Origin: Primula veris
Lineage: Eukaryota > Streptophyta > Magnoliopsida > Ericales > Primulaceae
Direction of reading: 5' to 3'
Assembly (NCBI GenBank): GCA_963682055.1
Contig: OY821749.1
Span: forward strand, 32,247,631 to 32,311,630
Length of the DNA: 64,000 bases
In this document: positions 1-11,182 of the stretch, piece by piece
How positions within the stretch are numbered: the stretch's first letter is position 1
Layout: every line of letters begins with the position of its first letter
Made by a program: the position numbers and the translations under genes
The notes under the pieces: model-generated
Database searches by the model: none
Told to the model about the DNA's origin: nothing
Seen by the model: the letters and a program-made list of their open reading frames with translations, nothing else

Positions 1-414
1 AATCTAAGACTGCATTGGGTTTCCTATCAGGGCATGAAAAGCATAAACAAAATTATGTTCCTAAATGTGAAATGCTCTAAGAAATGAAGCTTTTGTATGT
101 TGTTTCATTAAAAGCTTATTATTCTACAAATTGAAAGTTTTAGGCCTTTCGCAGCTGAAAATTGCCAGAATCTGTACGTATATTATGAGCAATTACTATT
201 CCATTCACCATACTTTTTTGATAAAATGATTAATCATCTGTCTATATGATTTATTAGGGGTTATTTTAAAAATTAAATCAGATTAGTTATCGGGTTTTGT
301 ATCCTAATTTATGTGCATTTCTTGCAACTTTTCTTAATTACAACAATTTTTTCAATTTCTAAATATGGTATGTAAATTTATTGCTAACTTCATCAGTGAT
401 ATTTTGGGCCGTAG
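1..414 (+). other. Intron upstream of the first visible NLR-A exon
   Basis: No gene is seen here. The sequence closely matches about 59571-59983 and 29846-30344, which lie just before the second LRR cassette of NLR-E and NLR-C. The following exon (415-1017) is therefore the second cassette of its gene, and the first cassette and NB-ARC exon should lie before the window. The segment ends in a usable acceptor, ttgggccgtag, at 414. Confidence 0.75.
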
Positions 415-2311
415 GTTGTCTTTCCCAAATTGGTGAAGATGGAACTTTCTAAACTGAAGAAGATGAAGCAGATATGGTGTGGGCAAATTCAGTCTGGGTC
501 TTTCTATAATCTGTCTGAATTGTATATCAATGAATGTGACAGTCTGGAGTACGTGTTCAACTCTGACATGGCCAGATACCTTGTGCATCTCCAATCTCTC
601 TTTATAGAAAACTGCCCTAATTTAAAGGAGATAGTAAATGGCCCACTCATGGTTGAGAGTTTGTTGAAGCTAAAACGGATTAGAGTGGTCAGCTGTAACC
701 AATTGAGGAATATCTTCCGGCTGTCAATTGCAGTGGACACTGTGGATCTTAAATCATTACATATTAATAAATGTGAAAGCATGGAAGAAGTAATAAGTTG
801 GGAGGATAGGCCACAAGATTCAACTAACAACCTACTCTTCCCTAATTTATATGTTTTGAGTATCAGAAATGCATCATCTCTCGTATGCTTTTGCAAAGGG
901 GCTATGCAAATTGAATTTCAACAGTTAGTCGATTTATTTCTCGAAGATATACCGGCAGTCGAGTGCTTGGTCTCCATTTCAAATGAAAATTCTTTGAAAT
1001 CCATCTTTCCTCACAAGGTATACAGTAAAATATATATATTTATGTATTATATATATATATTTATATATTTGAGAAAAGATATACATGTATCACCAAAAAA
1101 ATCAATCCAAACATCTAAATCTAAGAAATTATTTCCACCAAAAAAATCAATCCAAACATCTAAATCTAAGAAATTATTTCCGACGGTTGAGATTAATATT
1201 ATTTTTTTGGGATATATTATCTCTCTCTAAACTTTATAAGAAAAACAGAAAGCATAGACATCATCATCTGCAGAGTACCCAATATGTGACAATGTTTGAT
1301 TTATTAAAACATTTGGGTTTAAATTATCATTCGTTTTCACATCTTATTTTTAAAATCATTTAGGTAATATCCCTTTCCCATTTCCCAGTTTAATTGCTAT
1401 TTTAAAAACAGTTCTCAACACTAGATGATTGTAAAATAGAATATTAATTGCTATATATGAAAAAGGGTAAATAAGATGTTATCGTTCTATAATTAGTGCT
1501 ATTGAATTGGTTTTATATGACAAGTCGTTATTTCAGACGGCAGTTGGAGAAAGGTGAAAACCTGTTATGAAATATTGTATGTTTTGGCTCTTTCTTACTA
1601 AGTTTGGTCTACAGGTTTTATTTCCCAAACTGACGAGGATGCATCTTTATAAATTGAAGAACATGAAGGATATATGGTGTGGTCAACTTCAGGCTGGGTC
1701 TTTCAATAATCTGTCCAAATTGTGTATCGAGGAATGTGACAGTCTGGAGTACGTGTTCAGCTCTTGCACGGCCAGATATCTTGTGCATCTTCGTAGACTT
1801 GTCATATCTGCATGTAAGGATCTAAAAGAGGTCGTTTCGGCTAAAAACGAAGTAGATGGAATTGAGGAATACACACAGATCATTTTCCCTAAATTAGAGA
1901 AAATTAAACTCTATAAACTGCTATCACTCGAAAGATTTTACCACGTAGCTAATGAGATTGAATTCCCTAAGCTAGTTTATGTCGGCGTACTAGACTGCCC
2001 TGCATTTAAATCCTTTTCTCCTGGATTTGTATAAACTCCAATTCTCGATCATGTCAATCTGTATGATGATTATGCGAGTGAAGAAGGAAAAAAAGAAACG
2101 ATGTGGAAGGATAATCTTAATAGCACCATTCAACATCTACATGAAGACGTAAGCTATTTTTTACGTTGTTGTTCATTGCATAGCTGAATAGAATTGTCGA
2201 TATTTACTCTAATTTAAATTCCTTTCACAGCAGCAGCAACGACGACGACAAAACAAACCAGAAGATGAAGAAGAAAGTGGCGATGAAAAGGATATCAAAG
2301 AAGAAAGTTGA
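415..2311 (+). pseudogene. NLR-A: 3' end of a CNL resistance gene with a premature stop
   Basis: This is the C-terminal LRR part of an RPS2/At4g27190-like immune receptor. The exons inferred from sites shared with the other copies are 415-1017 (201 codons), 1615-2148 and 2231-2311. The first encodes LRRs with the family pattern CDSLEYVF, ARYLVHLQ and NLKEIV, and its donor is at 1017/1018. In the second, a Tyr codon conserved in the other copies (tac in B, C and D) is taa at 2032-2034, so translation stops after SFSPGFV. This would remove about 38 residues of the exon and the 26-residue charged tail. The remaining frame and the terminal exon are otherwise open. The NB-ARC part lies outside the window. 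The gene may be a recent pseudogene or may encode a slightly shortened receptor; I favour a broken allele. Confidence 0.8.
1018..1614 (+). other. NLR-A intron between LRR exons
   Basis: The intron begins gtatacag and ends tctacag. It contains a 44-45 bp tandem duplication (about 1094-1181, core ccaaaaaaatcaatccaaac) that the homologous introns have only once. It also holds the conserved 17-nt block acggcagttggagaaag between AG and GT. No gene is seen. Confidence 0.7.
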
Positions 2312-2334
2312 GTGATTATGCTTATGGACACTTG

Positions 2335-2408
2335 AAAGTAAGTAAATGAAGGGTTGTGATTGATGTGTAAATATAATGTGTTTTTTTATGTGTGTATTGA
2401 TCCTCCCT
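2335..2408 (+). mobile_element. One-arm remnant of a foldback MITE
   Basis: The sequence resembles the right arm of the 207-bp foldback element at 60661-60867, sharing blocks such as aaagtaagtaaatg and gggttgtgattg, with several mismatches. It begins 24 bases after the NLR-A stop codon, where the other NLR copies continue with aaaagagttgag. PAP-related DNA starts immediately after a TA run. It therefore marks the breakpoint between the NLR and PAP blocks. Confidence 0.6.
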
Positions 2409-2744
2409 ATATATATATATATAGATATATATCACTGTTTTTAAAAAGCACGTTTCGAAAAACCTCGATTCAAAGCTTAAAAAAAAAGCTCATTTTCCGC
2501 TTTTTATGCCGCTAAACACTTACTATTTTTTTATTATTTTTTTACGTTTTTAGCATATTTGTCGCAAGAACATTTTAGCTAAGATTTTGTTTTTTCAAAA
2601 CACTAATATGTATATAATGCTTCTCTGTCTCGTGTTCGGCTTAACCATCGGTGTGGAGCTGAGGACGAAACCGGGGGATAATATTCAGGTACAACAGGGA
2701 GCAGAGTTGAAAATAGCTATTTTTGCTTGATCAGGAATACCCTG

Positions 2745-4630
2745 GTCTGTTTTTTGCTATATAATTTTTTTAATCTTTTTTTTTATTTTTTGGGAAAGTA
2801 ATTGAGATAGTTTTGAGGGTATTGTTGAGCTTTTTCTGGGTTTTGTTGCTGTTGTTTTAGTTAAGTTAAAGTACATAGTTTTGTATATACCCAGGTGTGG
2901 TTTATGCTATAGAAAATGTTTAATCTTTTTTTATTTTTTGGGAAAGTAATTGAGATAGTTTTAATGTATTAGTTAAGTACATAGTTTGTGTTTGGTCAGT
3001 TGGAGATTGGAAAAGATGGGATTTTTCTGAATTAGAAGAGGTGCTAGCTAAGGGATTTTTTTTTTAATATTCAGAGTGTGGTTTTTGCTAATAGAAAAAT
3101 AATTTATTTATTTTTGTTTGGAAAGTAATTGAAATAGTTTTGATGTATTGTTGAGCTTGTTTTGGGTTTTGTTGAAGTATATAGTTTGGGTTTTGTTAGT
3201 TGGAGATTGGAAAAGATGGAATTTTGTTGAATTACCAAGGGATTTTTTTTTGTATTCAGGTGGGTTTTGCTAATAAAAATATTAACTTTTTTAAAGGGGG
3301 AAAGTAATTGAAATAGTTTTAGGTATTGTGGAGCTTGTTTTTTGTTGTTGGTGTTGTTTAAGTTAGGTACATAGTTTGAGTTTTGTTAGTTGGAATTTTG
3401 AAAAGATGGGATTTTGTTGAATAATTATCAATTTATAGCTGTTTTTTCTAATTGAATATTGTATGCTTTAATTTTGTCAATAGAAGGAACCAGGATATAC
3501 TGTAAGGAAAAGATTAATTAAAATAATGGTGAAAAAGATAAATGTGGCGGAATGGGAGTAATAAACTTTTTCTGTCACAAATTAGTTCTTTCATTGCTTA
3601 GTAGGATTTAGGAGGAAGAAATTGATGATTTTGCTTGATAATGAATACCCAGGTTTGGTTTTAGCTTCTTTTTTTTCCTTTTAGAAACCAAATTAAATAG
3701 AGGTTTTACAGGTATAGGTGATAGGTCCAATTAGAGCACAAGATAAAAAAATTGTCGTGTAGGGAATTTTGTAGTGCCAAACTATCTCCGAATTTGTTGT
3801 AGTGGTGGTTCATGCGAAGTAGATGGAACACAAACAGCCATAGAGTGCAAAACTGTATCACTTCAAAATTGTATGGAATTTGATTTTGGAGATTTGGAAA
3901 GTTACATGGTAGTCCTTGCAAAAGATCAAAATATATAGACTGGTGCTATACAAAACAATAATCCTATATAGAGGTTATCTAATGTTGCCACATCAAAATT
4001 GTGTTTTTTCTCAATAACTCTCTCCTTGGTCGCGGAACCAGGATTAGCTCTGGGGGCGCTTTTGGAATTCATATATGTAAACATTTTGTGCGTCAGACTG
4101 TAATTATCCGAATTTGCAGTAAGTACACTCTGGTACACATGGTTTTTCAACTTAATTGTTTGGCAAAGGTATGCTTAGGAATTTACCGTAAAAGAAAAAG
4201 GTAAACTTAAACAGTTTACACTTCAACAATTTTCTAGTGAAGTCCTCAAAAAGCTTGGTAATTCAATGGTTCTAAAGAGTAAGTCTCATTTCACAAATAA
4301 GCCTAATTTCCTATTTGAGCTTTGATTGTGTTATTGAACAAATGATGGGCAGTGAGTCTTTTGATTTTATTTTTTCTTCTGTCTTTTTAATTCTTGATTG
4401 CCTTGCATGGTGTTTTGTTTCATACATGTGTGTATTAGCTTTTTACGTATGAGAATGATCGCCTCGTTCAGTCAGTACCATTTACTTTCGTTAAGTGCTT
4501 CTGTTTATGTATATCTATCAGTAATACATTTTATAAAGAGTAATTAAAATTAAACTCCTAGTATGATTCATATTCATGCTATTGTGTATATGTCTCTTTT
4601 TTTTTTTAACAAACCTCAATAATCTGACAG
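2745..4630 (+). other. PAP copy 1 intron 1 with few, degenerate repeat units
   Basis: This 1.9-kb intron is homologous to 40936-49140. It carries about one and a half good units of the minisatellite that is expanded in copy 2 (about 2760-2990), then older diverged units to about 3420. At 3990-4000 it holds the uninterrupted sequence gttgccacatcaaaattg, the empty site for the LTR-like insertion in copy 2. No separate gene is seen. Confidence 0.75.
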
Positions 4631-4984
4631 ATTTTGTAATATTTCTTGGGGATGTATTGACTGCTAACAACATACCGATAGCAAATGCAAGTTTGTATTG
4701 AGATTTAGCCACCTCAGCAACGAGATCTAGGGGCATATCATGGGCTAGAGTTTTTGGAAACCATGACGATGCATTATTTGTATGGCCAATTGAGTGGTTT
4801 TCTAAATCTGGGATTCCACAACTTCATTGTCCGTCGGCCAATATGTCTTTCTCAGGTGAATTCAAAATTACAGTTTTGATATATTTCTTGGTACATAATA
4901 TAAAGTCAACATAAAAAACGGTTGCATCAATACTGTATTTAACACATAACGAAGTGGTGCATCCGTGTCTGCATGTGTGTGTTG

Positions 4985-5115
4985 TGAGTGCAATGCACAC
5001 ACACACACACATACACGCGTGTATTTGTGTGCGTGTCTATGCATGTGCGTACACGTATGTATACACATCACTCACCCATACATTCGCACTTACACTGTTA
5101 CACACACACATCCGC
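4985..5115. repeat. CA/TG microsatellite cluster
   Basis: Impure runs of acacac, tgtgtg and cacaca lie in the PAP copy 1 intron (4856-5401). Several short reading frames on both strands here arise only from the dinucleotide repeats. Confidence 0.85.
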
Positions 5116-6462
5116 TTACACAAAACTACCCATTGCTTTTCTCTCTAGTGTTGGTTGGTTCGTTCTCTGAGAATTGCTATTTTTTTTCAAAATTTGATCG
5201 GTAGCTGTTGTAGTTACTGTATATTAGCCCGTTCAAAATCAATTATACAGAATACATACCAAGTTCTAACCTTTTTAAGAAACTCGTCCTTCTTTAGGTT
5301 GGTTAATTGCTTTTTATTATGTGTTCTAGAACAAATCATGTTTTTGAATGTAGGTGTTTGATATTTTCTTTGTTTTGTGTTGGTTTTTGATCAAATTTTA
5401 GATGAGCAAGATTGTAGCTTTCAAGGGACATCCCGTCTGGATTTGATGAAAAGTGAGATAGCAAAGAACATGTTATCATACTCAAAAATTGGCCCCAAAG
5501 AGCTTTGGCCTAGCGTATCTAACTATGTTCTTCAAATTTCTTCACCAAACGATCCTCATTTACCAGTGGCTTTCATGTATATTTTGGATTCTGGTGGTGG
5601 GTCCTACCCAGAAGTTATATCAAATTCTCAAGCAGATTGGTTTAAGCATATGTCTCAAGAGCTCAAACCTAATTCCAGGTAATTAACTAAAAGAATGATA
5701 ACTGTCCTTTTGCCTAATGTGTCATTTAACTGTTATCTCACAAGAGTTCATTAAAAGGTCTGAAAGGGCTCTAGTTTTTTATCATCTCAAGTGGCTAAGA
5801 GGGTTGTACAGAGTTTATTAGATTATTCATAGAATTGATATAATTAGATGTAGGAACTTGATTATATTACAAAAAACAGCAGTGAATGTATCGCGGATAT
5901 TGGCGATGATTATATAACAATGTATATTTTGCGGTTTGTTGTTTTGAATACTGTATAAATAGAAGCCATGCAACCAACTTGATTATCAGTATAGAATCTC
6001 TTTTATTTGTAATTGTAAAGTTTTCTGGAGTGTTTTCTAGTCGGCCTTCATTTTCGTTTTTGTTCATTACATTTTAGCTGAACAGAGAAACCAATTTGGG
6101 TATAATTTGATTTCTAAAAACTGAATAAAAACTATTTGTTGGTCTCTTGGTTTGATAAATTTGTTAGAATTGATAAGGGAAACTGGATAGGATTGGCCAT
6201 ATGATATATTGATTTTTTTTTAATTTATCCTGTCCTGGTTCCCTTTCTGCATTTTATTATTTTGAGAAATTTGGATTTTGTGTTTTGGTCTAGTGTCCCT
6301 GAGATAATCTTCTGGCATATACCAAGTAAAGCTTTTAAGAAGGTGGCACCAATGTTTTTGTCGTTTTCATCTTGTGTGGGCTCCATTAACAAAGAGAGGG
6401 TTGCTTCTCAAGAAGCCGAAATGGGCATTATGAAACTTCTTGAGAAAAGGCCTTCTGTCAAG

Positions 6463-6774
6463 GTGAGATACACATTTGTGTAGATACGAAAATTCTAGCA
6501 TTAGCATCCCTAAACCAATGGGTCTGCTTGGTAATGTTACTTCTATGTGGGATTCATTTTTCTTGTCAAACTTAGCTATTTCTATGGGGGATTCATTTTT
6601 CTTGGCTTTTCTAATTATTCCTTGTCGATTTATTTTTGAATTTCAAATATTACAGAATAACACAACTAAACTGGTCTACGATTACAAATTATATTACTAT
6701 TTGTTTGTGCTGGATTTACCTTATTTCCAAATACTACTAGATAATGAATAATGACACATAATGAATAATACTAG
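6463..6774. other. Junction from PAP remnant to NLR-type 5' flank
   Basis: PAP-derived sequence, also found at 17168-17283, runs to about 6600. From about 6605 the sequence matches 52530-52690 in the NLR-E upstream region, for example ctaattattccttgtcgatt and the block ending aataatactag. The PAP copy was therefore cut and joined to NLR flank DNA. No gene is seen. Confidence 0.65.
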
Positions 6775-8965
6775 TGTCACGCCCCGGATTTGGGTAAATC
6801 CGGGTCGTGAATATAAATTAAAATAAAAAGGGAAAAGTTAAAATAACGAAACATGCGGAATGCCATTCGATAAAATGCCAATCAATAGAACCAAATAAAT
6901 ACTTCAGGCCATGCCGATAATCACATTTGATTCCCTGAGTTGGCCTAAGGGTAGCCAACGGTGTTCAAATGTGACAACACAAACAAAACAGCACGTTTTA
7001 GAAAATTTCGGCATGAGCTTCGCATATCTATTTGTTTCCAATAAATTAGACCTGTTTGACAACAAAACATATAACAAAATCGCAAAGCGATTATCACTAA
7101 TTCAACATGAATAAGTCAAATTCAACCCAGCTGACATTATATACAATAACGCAATCTAACATATACAAATGTACATGATAGGTTACTTAACCAAAAGAAA
7201 AACATTCACGTTTCAAACGCTTACTAAGCGGACAAAGTTCAAAATAAGAAAACACCAAAAAGAGTAAACAAAAGAGTAGCGTGCACGCGATAAGGTGTAA
7301 TATGACAATGATCATCAGACAAGAGCTCTACACCTCTCCACCGTCTCCGTCAGCACCTGTACATCGATCGTAACAAAATGTACAAAAAAAACAAGGAAAG
7401 GAGGTAAGAAAACAATCTCGCTTTAAAAACGGCGCGTGCTACTAAGCACGCACACATAATCCTAACATGACAAATATGATATCTTGGCAAATAATGACAA
7501 AGGCAATTGCACTAAAAACACATCAACAAATATAACTCGCAACACAAGTAAATGAACATATAATCAAGATCAACTGAATTAATAATAAAACAAAATAAAA
7601 TAAAACACAACAAAATAAAACAAGACTCAACAAAACACAAAGTCGGGATTGCCTCACATGTACCCACTTTTAGAGCCACTCTGCCCTAGGACCCAAAGTG
7701 CAATGGTTCCCTCACCCATATTCTGACACTAAAATGTGACCAAAAGATATGGGGCCGGCTTTAAGGGGACTAACCCTATGGTACCGATATACCTAATCCT
7801 TGCGCAAGTTTTCGGGATCTCACCGTAAGCTGACACAGCTCCGCCTTAACAGTTGGTACTGCAATCCCTAAAATAAACATAAAAGACTCCGAATACCAAA
7901 CACGAAAACCGTAAACTCCACAATAAAACATAAAACACACTTTATAATATTCGATGTAATTAAATAAACATATCACCACAAAAATATACACGGTATCACC
8001 ACTATCACACTTTAAAAAAAATATTTAATCAAATAACACATTTAAATCACCTTATTATAAAAATAGTAAAATCGCCATACATAACATAATCACCATAAAC
8101 AATATGATTAGCATAAATAAAACCATGGAAGCATGTTACACATACACAATACAATAACATGATGCAATACACACTAACCAACCAACTAACCATTTACATA
8201 GCCTAGAATACAACAAACAACACATAAAAACCGCCTTTAAAGCGAAACTATATTCTTCCCCCTTACCTATACAAACGAGAGCTCGTTTGTAAAAATATCC
8301 AACCTCGAACCGAAAACCCACCGAACAATCAAAGCTAGATATGGACAGCCCACTAATCGCCCTCAAGTAGTCCCTAAACGTAATTAGAACGAGCTACGGA
8401 TCAATAAAATTGATGTAAATTCGGATTAGGGTAAAGCCCTAAAAAACGACCTTTTATAAAAGTGAAAATTGGAGGAAAAGACTTACACGGATAGATAGGG
8501 TTCGAAGAGTAGATTAAAAAAATGTATTTAATCGTGAAAAACGGAGTCCGAACGCACCCGAAACGGAACCAAACCCCGGATGCCCGAAACCCGAGAAAAA
8601 CCCACGCACCGCCAAACTCGCCGATCAGACCTGACCAGTCCTTTCCGGCGACCTAAACCCTTTCTCCGGCGTTCGTCTCTCTCTCTCATCTTATCTCTCT
8701 CCGTATATATATGTATATATGTATATATATGTATCTATGTATATATGTAATATGTATATGTATATATTTATATATATTTAGGTTTTAATAAACTAATTTA
8801 CCAACTAGTCCACCTCTTTATTAAATAATACAAGTCACACCCACAACTATCATATGTACCACATATACAAACATTTCACATAAATACGTAATCACTCACA
8901 AAACTAAATATCACTATCTTATTACTAAAAGTAATAATAAACTACAAAATTTCCGAGACGTTACA
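6775..8965 (-). mobile_element. Solo LTR 1 (2191 bp, target duplication actag)
   Basis: Read on the - strand the element begins TGTAACGTCTCGG and ends GGGGCGTGACA, the TG...CA ends of a retrotransposon LTR. It is flanked by a perfect 5-bp target duplication, actag, at 6770-6774 and 8966-8970. It is the reverse complement of solo LTR 2 at 21269-23428 with high similarity throughout. There are no gag or pol frames and no second LTR at either flank, so a solo LTR left by LTR-LTR recombination is the best reading. NLR flank DNA at about 53320-53345 (aataatactactagattgg) resembles the empty site. Confidence 0.88.
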
Positions 8966-8970
8966 ACTAG

Positions 8971-11149
8971 ATTGAAAAGTGTTTTAAAACCCTAACCGAC
9001 ATACAATGAAAAAGTCGTCTAAAAGATAAATTAAATAAAAAAATTGTGTTATTACTCCATATAATAAGACTAATTACATTATTAATGGTCCTGATAGTTT
9101 ACATTCAGACGAGTGGCCCCCAACGTTTCTTCGCATTAAACCAACTGAGATATTTTCGGTTTACAAAGGCCGTTGCCAAAAAAATTAAGATAGTTTCCAC
9201 TAAGATTCTATGTTTTTATTTGAGTTTTTATTGTATTGTAATATTTGATTTTAATTTATCAAATACTAATTTGTCTAATATATAATATAAAAAAAATTAG
9301 TTATTGAAAATGTAACATGTAACTCTCAATTTTCTAATATAACGGTGATCAATTTAACTTTATAATGTACTATCGTTGGGATAAAATGGCGACCCAATAT
9401 TTTTACAATTATTTGTCTAGTTCGTATACAACTTCACCTAGGCTTGAATCCTACTTCACCATAATCCATATTATTACGATGCTATCGTAATGGTAATTGT
9501 TATCATACTATTGTATTTTTTGTAACATATTATTGCTCAAATAATATGTTTTTCCAATTATTTCGTGAGTATTTCCCCCAGTGGACCCACTGGAATGCTC
9601 ACCACATACACTCAGTTTTTGGTCTTTTCTTTGTAGCTTCATTTCCATTATTATTGCTCTGTCTTTTTCCATTACTTTTCCTTCTTCACTCTTTCCCCAT
9701 TATATTATATTGATTGACGATTTATTTCTGAAATTCAAAGCCCATAATAATAAAATTTAATTGGTGTAGAACAAAATATTAGTGAGTGTTTTCTGTGTTT
9801 GGTTTGGATTCTCCTCCTCAGTTTCTAACTTGTAAGTTCCAAGTCTTATATTTTACTTGTTATTTTGCTTATTTACTTCTCATAAATGTATGTAACATGA
9901 ATTGAAATCAATAGCATAAACAAGGATGGTTGAAACCCGCGAAACTGCCTTCCCTACTCCTAATAACTCCTTTTTGTGTTATGATGTCATAAAAGTATTA
10001 GTTACGAATAGCATAAACAAGGATGGTTGGAATTTGCCTACTAGAAAAGTATTAGTTACGAATCAGTTAATACTTACCAACACAAAAGGTCATGGTACCA
10101 ACTGAAACTGTCTTAGTTACTAAATAATTGATATACATCGACTGAAAATGCCTTAGTTACTAAATAATTACTATACATCGACTGAAAATATATCAATTAC
10201 AAATCAGTTGGTATGACTTAATAACAACGAATTTAGTTGTTATTTAAGTTACTATTGAATGACTACTAAATCAGTTGCTAAATTTAGTTGCAATTTGGAC
10301 ATTTTCTTGTAGCTTGCCTTCACTCTTTTCTTATTTGTTGCTTGACAATTCATTTATGAAATTCAAAGCCCAGAATAACAAAATTAAGTTGGTCTAAAGC
10401 AAACAGAAAAGCAGTACTTGTTTGTGTTGGATCTTCCTCATAAATGTTTTGCTTCTGTAATTTGAATCGAAATATATAGAAGATGCAAAGATGCATTAAA
10501 AGAGTTGCATACCCACAGCTTATTTATTTACTTGATAAACAAATTTTTTATTACATACTCCTGAGCTACTTTTTATGTTATGATCGCTAGGTCAAGGTGT
10601 AATTAATCTGAAAACCAAAGCTTTAGAGAACATTATATTCTTTTTTCGGTTTTAATGTTTAGTGTGGCTCGGGATATACTAGAGCTGCAACATGCAATGT
10701 TACTTGAATTGTTTTAGTAAGATCGTGTGGAAATTCTGTGTAAAAAAACAATCGTAGTTAAGAATAATATAGTTTAAGGACCGGCAACATTAACCGATAT
10801 CCAAAGTCCGGTCTGAATTTTATATTGGGTATACCCGGTCCGAGTTGTAAGGTTTTGGATTGGATTATTGACTATGGATTTAAATTTCATGTCCAAAAAC
10901 AAATCAAAAATTCCGAAACTTGAAAAAGTCACATAACTACCCGAATTTATAATAACGATGTAGATTTCATGCTCTCTACATATATATTAAATAGCATAAA
11001 AAATGATTAAAAAGATAAACAACAAATGTTTTTTCCCATTATATTATTAGTACAAACATTTTGTTGTTAGCCTATTCTTGTTAGTTTTCTGGTTAGATCT
11101 GATAAACATTTTATGATTTTTATTTTTCAATTTGAATATGTAAAGGCAG
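8971..11149 (+). other. NLR-B upstream region: leader exon and probable 5'UTR intron
   Basis: The segment 9560-9831 contains a block shared with the upstream DNA of NLR-C and NLR-E, ending cagtttctaacttgtaagttcc. The plant-like donor gtaagt starts at 9832. A matching acceptor, taaaggcag, ends at 11149, so an intron of 1318 bp is inferred. Inside it, about 10036-10313 has ends resembling the CACTA-group signature (ctactagaaaa on the left, ttttcttgtag on the right) and may be a nonautonomous element. A gtccg/cggac-rich patch lies at 10773-10860. No protein-coding gene is seen. Confidence 0.55.
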
Positions 11150-11182
11150 GAAAAGGATCTAAAGAGAAAGGAGGCTTTTAGA

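Larger units (their letters stand above)
2608..6462 (+). pseudogene. PAP16-like: PAP16-like purple acid phosphatase pseudogene, copy 1
   Basis: This is a decayed gene for a metallophosphoesterase of the plant PAP16 group, often annotated as probable inactive purple acid phosphatase. Exons with consistent phases are 2608-2744, 4631-4855, 5402-5678 and 6294-6462. The peptides include [20 protein letters not shown], the metal-site motif GNHDD, LWPSVSNYVL, DSGGGSYPEVIS and [15 protein letters not shown]. Two lesions are clear. Exon 1 has lost 83 bp that copy 2 retains (40835-40917), including the DLHFGEDTW motif, and now stops at 2728-2730. Exon 2 has an in-frame TGA at 4699-4701, after ASLY, where Trp is probably expected. 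The final exon(s), which should carry a GHNH-type motif, are absent. After about 6600 the sequence becomes NLR 5'-flank DNA. Confidence 0.85.

Noticed and set aside
352..594. Antisense reading frames opposite the LRR cassettes (also at 14507, 35726, 58571)
   Set aside because: They are shadows of the sense LRR code and run into AT-rich intron. They recur only because the exon is duplicated.
3706..4204. Short frames in PAP intron 1 (also at 46715 and 48584)
   Set aside because: There is no recognisable domain, they are conserved only through duplication, and the one at 48584 crosses an LTR boundary.
4824..5204. Several short reading frames on both strands
   Set aside because: They are produced by CA/TG dinucleotide repeats and have His/Thr/Cys/Val-only composition.
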